Assembly: GCF_011683955.1 (NCBI RefSeq) | Contig: NZ_JAAQPI010000003.1 | Coordinates: forward strand, 434,001-498,000 | Source: Pseudomaricurvus alkylphenolicus | Lineage (GTDB): Bacteria > Pseudomonadota > Gammaproteobacteria > Pseudomonadales > Cellvibrionaceae | Length of the DNA stretch: 64,000 nucleotides | Reading direction: 5' to 3' | Shown: positions 41,962 through 50,566 of the stretch, one piece after another | How positions within the stretch are numbered: position 1 is the stretch's first letter | Layout of the letters: every line of letters begins with the position of its first letter | Program-made: the position numbers and the translations under genes | Notes under the pieces: generated by a model | What the model was told of the DNA's origin: nothing | What the model saw: only the letters and a program-made list of their open reading frames with translations | The model's database searches: none

Positions 41962-43326
41962 ATGACGCAAGCGCGCAGCACTCAGCAGTGGCAGGCCCTG
42001 GACCAATCTCACCACTTACATCCTTTTACCGACTTCCAGCAGTACGCTGGTAAGGGCGGCCGCATTGTGACCGGCGCTGAGCACATCTATATCATGGACT
42101 CCGATGGCAACCAGATCCTCGACGGCATGTCCGGCCTCTGGTGCTGCAACCTGGGCTACAGCCAGAGCACCATCAACGAAGCCATTACCAATCAGTTGCA
42201 GCAACTTCCTTACTACAACAACTTCTTTAATTGCTCCAATCAGCCCGCGGTGGAACTGGCCAAAGCACTGGTCGACGTCACCCCGGCCGGTTTTAACCAC
42301 GTTTTCTTCACCAACTCCGGCTCTGAAGCCAACGACACCAACATTCGCCTGGTGCACCGCTACTACGACCTGCTGGGCAAACCCGAGAAAAAACACATCA
42401 TCAGCCGCAAGAACGGCTACCACGGCAGCACCATCGCCGCCGCCTCCCTGGGCGGAATGGACTACATGCACAAGCAGTTCACCGGCCTGAACTATGTACA
42501 CCACATCGCCCAGCCCCACTGGTTTGCCGATGGCGGTGACCTCAGTCCCGAAGAATTTGGCCTGCAAGCTGCCAAAGAACTTGAGGCCAAAATTGACGAA
42601 CTGGGTGAAGACAAAGTCGCCGCCTTTATCGCCGAGCCGGTACAAGGTGCCGGTGGCGTTATCGTGCCGCCTGCAACCTACTGGCCCGAAATCCAGCGTA
42701 TATGCCGCGAGCGCGACATCCTGCTGATCTCCGACGAAGTCATCTGCGGATTTGGCCGCACCGGCAACTGGTTCGGCTGTGAGACCTTCGGCTACGAGCC
42801 TGACCTGATCACCTTCGCCAAAGCCGTCACCAACGGCTACCAGCCCCTGGGCGGTGTTATGGTGGGTGACAAGATCGCCAACGTGCTTATGGCCCACGAA
42901 GGCGAATTCGCCCATGGTCTCACCTACTCCGGCCACCCGGCGGCGGCAGCGGCGGGTATTGCCACATTGGACATTCTCAAGAACAGCCAGATCATCGAAA
43001 ACAGTGGCGAAATCATGGACTATTTCCAGCAGCAACTGCGCACCCTGGCAGACCACCCCATTGTGGGCGAAGTTCGCGGCCTGGGCATGTTCGCCGCGCT
43101 GGAGCTGGTTAAAGACAAATCCTCCCGTGAACGCCTGGCGCCAGAGTCGGCAGGTGCGGTCTACTGTCGCGACCAGGCCATCGGCAATGGTCTTATGGTG
43201 CGAGCCGTGGGCGATGCCATGGTCAGCGCCCCACCACTGATCTGCAACCGCGAGGAAATCGACACTCTGGTTGATCGCCTCAATCGTGCACTGGATGCCA
43301 CTGCCGGTCACTATGGTTTGAAATAA
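41962..43326 (+). CDS. spuC: Putrescine/polyamine--pyruvate aminotransferase, SpuC-like
   Basis: A 454-residue class III PLP aminotransferase that in characterised relatives moves the amino group of putrescine or cadaverine to pyruvate. The PLP lysine is Lys287 (FAKAVTNGYQPLGG). The SDEVICGFGRTG motif supplies the cofactor Asp, and NSGSEANDTNIRL binds the phosphate region. The start ATG at 41962 has AGAGGAG upstream. Its stop codon lies inside a 17-bp sequence that is repeated in tandem. It is followed by an APC permease on the same strand. The gene symbol follows the Pseudomonas homologue and is not proof of substrate. Confidence 0.85.
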   Translation: MTQARSTQQWQALDQSHHLHPFTDFQQYAGKGGRIVTGAEHIYIMDSDGNQILDGMSGLWCCNLGYSQSTINEAITNQLQQLPYYNNFFNCSNQPAVELAKALVDVTPAGFNHVFFTNSGSEANDTNIRLVHRYYDLLGKPEKKHIISRKNGYHGSTIAAASLGGMDYMHKQFTGLNYVHHIAQPHWFADGGDLSPEEFGLQAAKELEAKIDELGEDKVAAFIAEPVQGAGGVIVPPATYWPEIQRICRERDILLISDEVICGFGRTGNWFGCETFGYEPDLITFAKAVTNGYQPLGGVMVGDKIANVLMAHEGEFAHGLTYSGHPAAAAAGIATLDILKNSQIIENSGEIMDYFQQQLRTLADHPIVGEVRGLGMFAALELVKDKSSRERLAPESAGAVYCRDQAIGNGLMVRAVGDAMVSAPPLICNREEIDTLVDRLNRALDATAGHYGLK

Positions 43327-43360
43327 TTTGGGGTTTGAAATAATTTGGGGTTTGAAATAA
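43317..43360 (+). repeat. 17-bp tandem repeat at the aminotransferase 3' end
   Basis: The unit TTTGAAATAATTTGGGG occurs at 43317-43333 and 43334-43350, with a partial third copy at 43351-43360. The first copy includes the final codons and the TAA stop, so the stop is effectively repeated. Confidence 0.8.
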
Positions 43361-43374
43361 CTATCCCGCTATCG

Positions 43375-43398
43375 GGGGATGGCTTTAGCGCCATCCCC
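43375..43398 (+). terminator. Hairpin between aminotransferase and permease genes
   Basis: Perfect 9-bp stem GGGGATGGC / GCCATCCCC with a 6-base loop (TTTAGC). No T-run follows on the plus strand (GTGGCAAAAATC), so it may act as an mRNA stabiliser or partial terminator. Confidence 0.5.
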
Positions 43399-43488
43399 GT
43401 GGCAAAAATCTACTTTCAACCCTATGCTGACTGAACAGATCGGACCTCCCAACCCCGACCGTCAACAATAAAAAGAGATCCTGACGCC

Positions 43489-44886
43489 ATGACCGACGCC
43501 ATCACTCACCGCAAGACGCTGGGTCAAAAGGACATGGTGTTGTTCACCGTCTCCGCCATCCTGCTGCTGGACACACTGGCGGCAGCCGCTTCCGTGGGTG
43601 CTTCAGCGATCACCTGGTGGCTACTGCTGGGAATCATATTCCTGGCACCCTTCGCCCTGATCTGCGCCGAAATGGGTTGCGCCTACCCCGAGCAAGGCGG
43701 CATCTACGCCTGGGTCAGAGACGCCTTCGGCCGCCGCTGGGCCTCCCGCGCCACCTGGGGCTACTGGGTTAACACCGCTGTCTGGGTTCCGGCCATCTAC
43801 ATCCTCTTTGCCGGTATCTACAAACAACTGTTCGACCCCGATCTCTCCCTGGTTGGCCAAATCACCATTGGCATCGTACTCACCTGGGTCGCCGTCGCCG
43901 TCAACGTCATCACCCTCAACGTCGGCAAATGGATCCCCAACCTCGGCGCCATCCTCAAAGTCGTTATCTTTGTCGCCATTGTGATCGGTGGCTTCCTTTA
44001 CACCCAAAACCATGGCATGGCCAACCCACTGACCTTCGAAACCCTCAAACCCGACTGGGGCAGCAGCCTGCAATACATCCCCGCCATCATCTACGGCATG
44101 CTCGGATTCGAACTGGTCAGCGCCGGCAGCGACGAAATGAAAAACCCGGCGCGAGACGTCCCCCGCTCCATCTTTATCTCCGCCATCGTCATCATCGCCC
44201 TCTACGTCCTGGGCACCACTGCCGTACTCGCCGCCATCCCCTCCGCCGACATCAACCTCGTCGAAGGCTTGATGGACACCTTGAACCTGTTCTTTGGCGG
44301 CAGCGACACCGGCAAACTATTCGCCCTCACCCTGGGCGTCGCCGCCCTCTTTACCTTCTTCTCCAACGGCGTCACCTGGGCCATGGGCTGCAACCGCGCC
44401 GCCGCCGAAGCCGCCAACGAAGGCGAACTGCCCCGCTTCTTCGGCATCGAAAGCAAAACCCGCGGCACCCCGGTGGGCGCCGCCATCCTTATGGGCATCG
44501 TCAGCACCCTGACCCTCAGTCTCTACGGATTTATGGCCGGCTCCAACGAAGACCTGTTCTGGTCCCTGTTCGCCTTCAGCGCCGTCATCTTCCTGCTGCC
44601 CTACCAGGGCATGCTGCTGGCCTTTGTCAAAATGCGCATTACCGACCCAGAGCACCCGCGCCCCTACAAAATTCCCGGCGGACTGCTTACCGCCCGAATA
44701 CTGGCCTACACCTGCATGGCGGTACTGGCACTGAGCATCGTCCTGTTTGTTTACACCCCGGGCGAAGGCATTCAGTGGCCAGTACTGATCGGCGTCATCG
44801 TCACACTGGCGATTGGAGAAATGGTGATCCGCTCCGCCGAAGGTCACAGAGTCAACAGTAACCCACTGTCTCACGAAGCGGCATAA
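43489..44886 (+). CDS. APC-superfamily amino acid/polyamine permease
   Basis: A 465-residue inner-membrane transporter with about twelve membrane helices. The first helix region VLFTVSAILLLDTLAAAASVGASAIT and the EMGCAYPEQGGIYAWVRDAFG loop match the amine/amino acid branch of the APC superfamily. By position, directly after the SpuC-like aminotransferase, it probably imports the amine substrate or exchanges it, completing an outer-membrane receptor plus inner-membrane permease route. The substrate cannot be read from the sequence. Confidence 0.87.
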   Translation: MTDAITHRKTLGQKDMVLFTVSAILLLDTLAAAASVGASAITWWLLLGIIFLAPFALICAEMGCAYPEQGGIYAWVRDAFGRRWASRATWGYWVNTAVWVPAIYILFAGIYKQLFDPDLSLVGQITIGIVLTWVAVAVNVITLNVGKWIPNLGAILKVVIFVAIVIGGFLYTQNHGMANPLTFETLKPDWGSSLQYIPAIIYGMLGFELVSAGSDEMKNPARDVPRSIFISAIVIIALYVLGTTAVLAAIPSADINLVEGLMDTLNLFFGGSDTGKLFALTLGVAALFTFFSNGVTWAMGCNRAAAEAANEGELPRFFGIESKTRGTPVGAAILMGIVSTLTLSLYGFMAGSNEDLFWSLFAFSAVIFLLPYQGMLLAFVKMRITDPEHPRPYKIPGGLLTARILAYTCMAVLALSIVLFVYTPGEGIQWPVLIGVIVTLAIGEMVIRSAEGHRVNSNPLSHEAA

Positions 44887-44890
44887 AATT

Positions 44891-45086
44891 GAGGCACAAA
44901 ACCCAGCGCACCTCGATGCAAAGGTGGCTGGGCGTTTCGTTTTCAGAGCATTAAAGAGGGCGCCGAAAGAGCCAAAAAGACCGGCGTTTTTTGCCGGGCT
45001 TTTTGGTGACTGAGGGTAGGCCGGAGGGCCGACCGACCGCTCTGAAAACGGAACGCCCAGCCGCCGATTGAGGCACCCAACCCGAC
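44891..45086. repeat. Palindromic intergenic element, copy 1
   Basis: Outer arms at 44926-44949 and 45039-45062 (24 bp each, starting GGCTGGGCG and ending CGCCCAGCC) pair with one mismatch. The centre has CCAAAAAG (44972-44979), CCGGC (44981-44985), a T-rich loop, GCCGG (44993-44997) and CTTTTTGG (44999-45006). This inner unit reads as an intrinsic terminator on both strands. GAGGCAC short repeats stand at both ends (44891 and 45070). A 64-bp central block is identical in copy 2 at 62746-62968. Confidence 0.85.
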
Positions 45087-45147
45087 GCCTTCCCAGATTC
45101 GGGCAAGTGCCTACTGTTGAAACCCGCCACATCGTGGCCAATTAAAC

Positions 45148-45179
45148 GGCGGATTACGCCGCTTCGCGACTAATCCGCC
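45148..45179. repeat. REP-like palindrome, copy B
   Basis: GGCGGATTA (45148-45156) and TAATCCGCC (45171-45179) are perfect inverse complements with a GC-rich CGCTTCG-type loop, followed by CTAC as in copy A. The G/C pairs differ from copy A in a matching way (GGTGG/CCACC against GGCGG/CCGCC). Confidence 0.7.
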
Positions 45180-45249
45180 CTACGAAATCGGTGCAACCAC
45201 CTTAATTAAGTGCCATCCGAGTCTGATCCCGGCTCTGCCGCAACAACCA

Positions 45250-45277
45250 TCGAAATGCCCCTCTCCTCTGCTATAAT
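45250..45277 (+). promoter_or_regulatory. Promoter of the enoyl-CoA hydratase gene
   Basis: A perfect TATAAT at 45272-45277 lies 31 bases upstream of the start codon. The -35 is weak (TCGAAA at 45250-45255, 16-base spacer). The strong -10 supports a start site at about 45284. Confidence 0.5.
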
Positions 45278-45308
45278 CCGCCTCCGATACAACCCCTCGG
45301 AGCCCAAA

Positions 45309-46070
45309 ATGCCAGACACCAGCGTTCTACTTACCACCGAAGGCACCATCGCCACCCTCACCCTTAACATCCCCGAACGCCACAACTCCCTGGCCGGCCC
45401 GCAAATCGACCTGATCAGACAATACCTCGACCAAATCGAAGCCAACCCCGAACTCAGAGTCCTGATCGTCACCGGCGCCGGCGAAAAAACCTTCTGCTCC
45501 GGCGCCGCCCTCGACGAACTCGGCTCTGGCTCCATCAGCGGCGAACTCTTCGCCGACATGACCGACCACCTGGCCGCACTGCCCATCCCCACCATCTGCG
45601 CCTTCAACGGCAGCGCCTACGGTGGCGGCTCCGAAATCGGTCTCGCCTGCGACTTTCGCATCGGCATCAATGGCATGCGCCTGTTTGTACCACCCGCACG
45701 TATTGGACTTTGCTATCCGGTAAATGGCATCCAGCGATTCGTCACCACCCTCGGCATCAACACCGCCAAACGCCTGCTTATCGCCAGCGAAGAATTCGAC
45801 GCCCAAGAACTCAAAAACGTCGGCTACCTGACCCACCTGGTTGAGCGAGACCAACTCCAAGACACCGTTCGCCACCTGGCCGAACGCATCGCCGGCTACG
45901 CCCCACTGGCCGTCAAAGCCATGAAAAATATCTGCAACCACAGTGCCCTCGGCGACCTCAACCTCGACGCCGCCAACGCCATCGCTCAACACTGCAACAA
46001 CTCAGAAGATTTGAAAGAAGGATTTCGCTCCGTCAGCGAAAAGCGCAAACCGGTTTTTCACGGACGCTAG
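45309..46070 (+). CDS. Enoyl-CoA hydratase/isomerase family protein
   Basis: A 253-residue crotonase-fold protein. The oxyanion-hole segments are CSGAALDEL (about residues 63-71) and GSAYGGGSEIGLACDFRI, the second keeping the Glu expected in hydratases. The start ATG at 45309 is preceded by CGGAG. It converges with the AraC-type regulator (8 bases between stops) that ends a fatty-acyl degradation operon, so it probably takes part in the same beta-oxidation-like route. Other crotonase activities, such as isomerase, cannot be excluded. Confidence 0.85.
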   Translation: MPDTSVLLTTEGTIATLTLNIPERHNSLAGPQIDLIRQYLDQIEANPELRVLIVTGAGEKTFCSGAALDELGSGSISGELFADMTDHLAALPIPTICAFNGSAYGGGSEIGLACDFRIGINGMRLFVPPARIGLCYPVNGIQRFVTTLGINTAKRLLIASEEFDAQELKNVGYLTHLVERDQLQDTVRHLAERIAGYAPLAVKAMKNICNHSALGDLNLDAANAIAQHCNNSEDLKEGFRSVSEKRKPVFHGR

Positions 46071-46078
46071 CAAGTCTC

Positions 46079-47107
46079 TCAGGTATCAGAACGAGCTCGA
46101 TACTGGGCCGGGCTGACACCGGTCCACTGCTTAAACGCCCGGGTAAAAGACGCGGGTTCGACAAAACCCACCAACTGACCGATATCGGCTACCGGCAGAT
46201 CCTCATTGATCAGCTTATCCACGGCGATATCCCGCCGCAGCAAATCCTTGATTGCCTGATAACTCGTATTTTCAGCCTGCAGCTTGCGACGCAACGTCTG
46301 AGGGCTCACACATAACTCCGAAGCCACAGTAACAAAATCCGGGAAGCCCCGCCCCTCCTTCTGCTGCTTCAGCGCCATACCCTTGATACGGGTGGTATAA
46401 CTGTTATCGGTACCGGACATCACCATCAACTGCGCAGGCGCCGACTCCAACAGCACCTTCATTTCCTCAGAAGAGCGCACCAGCGGACTGGACAAATGTT
46501 TAAGATCAAACGCAAACCCGCAGCGCTGTTGATCGAAATGATGTTCACAATTAAACAGATCCCGATAATGCTGATAGTGGGAGGGTTTGCTATAAGCAAA
46601 AAAACACTGGGTCGGGTGTATTCTTGTACCCGTAATCCAACAGAAAAGCCGATGCGACGCCACCAGCAGAAACTCTATGAGAAAGTGATCCGGATCGTTA
46701 CGGGCGTCTACCAAATCACAATACCAGCGAACCTCTGAATCCGTGATTTCGTATTCCATCCGCACGTCGTCGCGTGTGGAGCGATAAAAGCGCTGATACT
46801 CCTTCAGTAATGCACGAAGCGTATCAAAATGAAGAACATAACGAACCATTAAGGCGAACAGACCCGGCTTGCAGCGCTCCGCGCCCATGCCAAGAAATTC
46901 GTCATCCATCAAATGCCAACAGCGCTTGACCAAGCCTACGTATTGGGCAGGCTCGAGTACCCCATCGGTGGCCACAACCACTTGCAGTGGCAGCTTGGCC
47001 TCGCGGCATACCTGCTCAAAATCATGCCCGGCATCGGCCAACACCTGCCTGAACACACGCGCATAATGGCTGGGAATGGTAATGCGTTGATCGAAATTGA
47101 GTTCCAT
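46079..47107 (-). CDS. AraC-family transcriptional regulator
   Basis: A 342-residue regulator with an N-terminal ligand domain of the type seen in OruR/ArgR-like AraC proteins (about residues 10-190), and a C-terminal double helix-turn-helix (about 235-335). The latter includes RRDIAVDKLINEDLPVADIG and FVEPASFTRAFKQWTGVSP. ATG at 47107 is chosen; an ATG seven codons earlier is also possible and neither has a strong ribosome-binding site. It is the last gene of the thiolase-MaoC-MaoC-acyl-CoA dehydrogenase operon and probably regulates it through the direct repeats at 50590-50623. Confidence 0.88.
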   Translation of the reverse strand: MELNFDQRITIPSHYARVFRQVLADAGHDFEQVCREAKLPLQVVVATDGVLEPAQYVGLVKRCWHLMDDEFLGMGAERCKPGLFALMVRYVLHFDTLRALLKEYQRFYRSTRDDVRMEYEITDSEVRWYCDLVDARNDPDHFLIEFLLVASHRLFCWITGTRIHPTQCFFAYSKPSHYQHYRDLFNCEHHFDQQRCGFAFDLKHLSSPLVRSSEEMKVLLESAPAQLMVMSGTDNSYTTRIKGMALKQQKEGRGFPDFVTVASELCVSPQTLRRKLQAENTSYQAIKDLLRRDIAVDKLINEDLPVADIGQLVGFVEPASFTRAFKQWTGVSPAQYRARSDT

Positions 47108-47183
47108 ACCGGGATTCCCAAGGGCCATACAATTGCAAAATTCACATTATTGTAAGCCCTGACAGGAAAAACAACAGTGGAAC

Positions 47184-48335
47184 CTAGGCACTCAACACGG
47201 AGCGCGAAATCAGCTCCTTCATAATCTCCGAGGTGCCACCGTAGATACGTTGGATACGCGCATCCACAAACGCCCGCGACACCCCGTATTCGCGCATGTA
47301 GCCATAACCGCCATGTAACTGCAGACAACCGTCAGCAACACGATTCTGCATTTCTGTGGTCGACAGTTTGGCCATACTGACCGTTGCCACATCGAGAGTG
47401 CCTTCGATAAAGCTGCGTTTGCATTCTTCCGTAAACGCCTTGTTCACCCGCACATCCGTGGCCATCTCTGCCATCTTGAACTTGGTATTCTGAAGCTGGG
47501 CGATAGGCGCACCAAATGCCTGACGCTCGTTCACATAGGCAACCGTCTCATCCAGAATCCCTTCAGCCGCTGCGACTGCCGAAATCGCCAACGACAACCG
47601 CTCACGCTGCAGCTCACCCATCAACACCGCAAAACCGGCATCCAACTGCCCCAGAATAGCGGAAGCGGGAACCCTGACGTCCTCAAAAAACAACTCAGAA
47701 GTGTCACTGGCGTGAAGCCCGATCTTCTCCAGATTGCGGCCACGACTGAAACCAGGAGTGTCGGAATCCACCAGAAACAGTGTGGTTCCCTTGGCACCGG
47801 GCACATCCAAATTGGTTTTGGCCACGACAACGACGACATCACCGTGCTGACCGTTGGTGATAAAGGTCTTGCTACCGTTAATAATGTAATCATCACCATC
47901 ACGCTTGGCCGTAGTGCGAATACCCTGCAAATCGCTGCCGGCACCTGGCTCCGTCATGGCCACAGCGCCGATACATTCACCACTGACCATCCTGGGCAGA
48001 TATTTCTGTTTTTGCTCCTCGGTTCCGTTATTGAGGATATAGTGAGCCACGATATCTGAGTGGACAATCATGGGGCCGCCCAGGGCACCGCAGTTGGAAC
48101 GACAGAACTCTTCCGCGACCACCATGGAAAACTCATAGTTGCTGCCATAGCCACCGTACTCCTCAGGAACATCCACCGCCAAAAAGCCCTGTTCACCCAG
48201 CTGATTCCAGACCTCTCTGGGAAAGATCTCAGCTTTTTCCCAGCCTTCGTAGTGGGGTAATATCTTGTCCTGGATATATCGTTTGACATTATCGCGAAAC
48301 AGTTGCAGTTCCGATCGGTCGGCAAATTGAGACAT
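47184..48335 (-). CDS. Acyl-CoA dehydrogenase
   Basis: An FAD-dependent enzyme of 383 residues that oxidises acyl-CoA to enoyl-CoA. FAD/substrate motifs are AMTEPGAGSD and GSKTFITNG. The C-terminal motif is YGGTSEIMKEL. The usual catalytic Glu position in YEGT is Gly here, as in the long-chain and isovaleryl branches, where the base comes from another helix. ATG at 48335 follows GGGAGGAA, a strong site that decides the start over ATG 48350. It is preceded by the MaoC gene (24-base gap). Confidence 0.92.
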   Translation of the reverse strand: MSQFADRSELQLFRDNVKRYIQDKILPHYEGWEKAEIFPREVWNQLGEQGFLAVDVPEEYGGYGSNYEFSMVVAEEFCRSNCGALGGPMIVHSDIVAHYILNNGTEEQKQKYLPRMVSGECIGAVAMTEPGAGSDLQGIRTTAKRDGDDYIINGSKTFITNGQHGDVVVVVAKTNLDVPGAKGTTLFLVDSDTPGFSRGRNLEKIGLHASDTSELFFEDVRVPASAILGQLDAGFAVLMGELQRERLSLAISAVAAAEGILDETVAYVNERQAFGAPIAQLQNTKFKMAEMATDVRVNKAFTEECKRSFIEGTLDVATVSMAKLSTTEMQNRVADGCLQLHGGYGYMREYGVSRAFVDARIQRIYGGTSEIMKELISRSVLSA

Positions 48336-48359
48336 GGTGATTCCTCCCATCAGATTCGC

Positions 48360-48779
48360 TTAGGCGTTCACTGCAACCAGTGCTTCACCCACCAGAGTGA
48401 TTTCACCGGTAGCCTTGACGGCTTGAATTTCGCAGCGCGCCAGGGTTTCACCCTCTTGCTCCAGCAACTCAACCACCTTGCCACTGCAGGTAATCGCATC
48501 CTGCAGGTTAGTAATGGCCGCGAAGCGGTTACTGAACTTGCGCAGTTTTGACTGGGGCTGCCAACGGGTCAGCATACGACCGAGGTAGGCCATCGATAAC
48601 ATGCCGTGGGCAAAGACATCATCCATACCTGCCTGTTTGGCAAAATCGATATCGATATGGATGGGGTTGTGATCGCCGGAGGCGCCGGCAAACAGGGCCA
48701 GCGTTGTCCGGGTAATCGGGGGTAATTCCAGGGCCGGGATCTCGGTACCGACTTTCACTTCGGTGTTAATCTCTGACAT
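48360..48779 (-). CDS. MaoC-fold dehydratase
   Basis: A 139-residue hot-dog-fold protein with the hydratase-2 motif: ASGDHNPIHID (catalytic Asp and His) and VFAHGMLSMAYLGR. It would hydrate an enoyl-CoA with R stereochemistry. It lies 18 bases after the other MaoC-like gene, and in many actinobacterial and marine operons such pairs form a heterodimer, one subunit carrying the catalytic residues. This one carries them. Confidence 0.88.
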   Translation of the reverse strand: MSEINTEVKVGTEIPALELPPITRTTLALFAGASGDHNPIHIDIDFAKQAGMDDVFAHGMLSMAYLGRMLTRWQPQSKLRKFSNRFAAITNLQDAITCSGKVVELLEQEGETLARCEIQAVKATGEITLVGEALVAVNA

Positions 48780-48797
48780 AAATCTTCTCCCGACAAC

Positions 48798-49238
48798 TCA
48801 GTTGCGATAAACGATGCTCTGCGTGGAACGAACCACGAGTTCACCGTCCTGATTGGTAAAGGTGACTTCCATTACGACGAATTCCAGAGCTCCGCCCTTT
48901 TTGTCAAACATGTCTTTGATGGAAGCCTGACAAGTAATGGTGTCGCCGGCACAGATCTGGCCAAAGTACTCAAAAGTCTGATCACCGTGCAGAATGCGAC
49001 CGATATCCATGTCCAGTAACTGCAGGAATGGCAGAAACTCGGGCGCCTCCAGATCAATGGAAAATGGATAAGATGGCGGCGCCGGAATATTGCGGTAACC
49101 GGCATCGCGAGCCGCAGATTCTTCGAAGTAAATGGGGTCCGTTTCGCCGATGGCCTTGGCGAAAAAGCGCAGCTTGCCTTTTTCTACCTCTACCGTATGA
49201 GGTTCAAAGGTATGGCCGATAAAACTGCGATCAAGCAT
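48798..49238 (-). CDS. MaoC N-terminal-domain protein, probable partner subunit
   Basis: A 146-residue hot-dog-fold protein related to the N-terminal MaoC dehydratase domain (FIGHTFEPHTVEVEKGKLRFFAKAIGETDPIYFEESAA). It lacks the D..NP.H catalytic motif of its neighbour, so it probably forms the non-catalytic half of a heteromeric hydratase. ATG at 49238 is chosen because AGGAG lies about 8 bases upstream; the upstream in-frame extension is rejected. It is co-transcribed with the thiolase and the second MaoC gene. Confidence 0.85.
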   Translation of the reverse strand: MLDRSFIGHTFEPHTVEVEKGKLRFFAKAIGETDPIYFEESAARDAGYRNIPAPPSYPFSIDLEAPEFLPFLQLLDMDIGRILHGDQTFEYFGQICAGDTITCQASIKDMFDKKGGALEFVVMEVTFTNQDGELVVRSTQSIVYRN

Positions 49239-49353
49239 GATGTGGTTCTCCTGGCAATTATTCAGAGCGCAGAAAGCCCCGCGCTTGTCCGACAAGGACA
49301 ACCGTTGCTGAAAAGCGGGGGCAGATTTCTGTTTACGTAGTGCGGGTTGGCCT

Positions 49354-50526
49354 TTAGGAAGCCTTGTACATGGTCACCACAGCGGCGCCACCCAGACCCA
49401 GATTATGCTGCAGTGCAATGCGGGCGCCTTCCACCTGGCGTTGTTCCGCCGTGCCGCGCAATTGATTGACCAGCTCATAACACTGAGCCAGACCGGTTGC
49501 CCCCAGGGGGTGTCCCTTGGACATCAGGCCACCGGACGGATTCACCACAAACTTGCCGCCATAGGTGTTGTCGCCATCGGCGACAAAGCGAGTGGCCTCA
49601 CCTTCACCACAAAGACCCAGTCCTTCGTAGGTGATGACCTCGTTGGTGGTAAAACAGTCGTGCAACTCCACCACCTGCACATCCTCGGGGCCGATACCGG
49701 CTTCGTCATAGACCTTGCGGGCCGCACGGTGAGTCATATCCGCACCGACAAGCTTGATGGGGTCCACCCAACTGTCTGGGGTATCGGTGGTCATCGCCTG
49801 ACCCACAATCTCCACCCCGTTGCTGATACCGTGTTTTTTGGCAAAAGCGTCACTGACAACAACCGCAGCACCGGCACCACACGTAGGAGGGCAGCACATA
49901 AAGCGGGTCAGGTAATCCATAAATACCACTGGCGCGTCCAGGACTTCCTGCTCAGTCAGGGGGGTATTCAGCAGCGAATAAGGGTTGTTGAGCGCGTGAT
50001 TGCGGGTTTTGACGGAGACCTTGGCGAACAGGTCAGAGGTGGCTCCGTACTTTTCCATATAGTAGTGACCGGCTGCACCAAAACAACGCAGGGCCAGCGG
50101 CGCCTGAGGATAATCCTTTTCATCCAGGATATTCATAAAACGATCGAAAGGCCCTTCACGATCGTCCCAGTGGGAACCCAGTGCGCCGGGCTGCATTTCT
50201 TCAAAACCAAACGCCAACGCACACTCGACCGACCCGCTGGCCACCGCCTGGCGGGCCAGAAACAGCGCCGTGGAACCGGTGGAACAGTTGTTATTGACAT
50301 TCACCACCGGAATGCCGGTCTGGAAGGCATCATACAGGGCATGTTGGCCACAGGTGGAATCACCGTAGACGTAGCCGGCAAACGCCTGCTCGATGTCCGA
50401 GGGCTGGATGCCCGCCTCTTTCACCGCGCCTAGAATGGCCTTGGAAGCCATGACGCGATAGGGTTCGGACTGGCCTGGCTTGGCAAATTTGACCATGTCC
50501 ACGCCGGCGACGATTGCTTTTGACAT
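49354..50526 (-). CDS. SCP-x type thiolase / lipid-transfer protein
   Basis: A 390-residue thiolase-superfamily protein of the SCP2-thiolase branch. The nucleophilic Cys lies in NNNCSTGSTAL, the second catalytic region in HDCFTTNEV, and His in GHPLGATG. These proteins cleave or form branched-chain and steroid-like acyl-CoA. It is the first gene of the operon thiolase-MaoC-MaoC-acyl-CoA dehydrogenase-AraC. Together these make a beta-oxidation set without the usual FadB, so the substrate may be unusual (inference). Confidence 0.9.
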   Translation of the reverse strand: MSKAIVAGVDMVKFAKPGQSEPYRVMASKAILGAVKEAGIQPSDIEQAFAGYVYGDSTCGQHALYDAFQTGIPVVNVNNNCSTGSTALFLARQAVASGSVECALAFGFEEMQPGALGSHWDDREGPFDRFMNILDEKDYPQAPLALRCFGAAGHYYMEKYGATSDLFAKVSVKTRNHALNNPYSLLNTPLTEQEVLDAPVVFMDYLTRFMCCPPTCGAGAAVVVSDAFAKKHGISNGVEIVGQAMTTDTPDSWVDPIKLVGADMTHRAARKVYDEAGIGPEDVQVVELHDCFTTNEVITYEGLGLCGEGEATRFVADGDNTYGGKFVVNPSGGLMSKGHPLGATGLAQCYELVNQLRGTAEQRQVEGARIALQHNLGLGGAAVVTMYKAS

Positions 50527-50566
50527 TGAAGTTCTCCCTGGGCACTGAGGTTTTGGACGATACTGT

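Larger units (their letters stand above)
44887..45308. other. 422-base intergenic region filled by repeat elements
   Basis: This gap holds palindromic element copy 1 (44891-45086), a REP-like palindrome (45148-45179) and the enoyl-CoA hydratase promoter (TATAAT at 45272). A long minus-strand open frame crosses the element, but it is an artefact of the repeat and not a gene. Confidence 0.8.

Noticed and set aside
44317-45141. A 274-codon minus-strand frame across the permease end and the repeat element
   Set aside because: It lies antisense to the permease and through palindromic element copy 1. The same translation appears from copy 2 (62684-63071), so it comes from the repeat and not from a gene.
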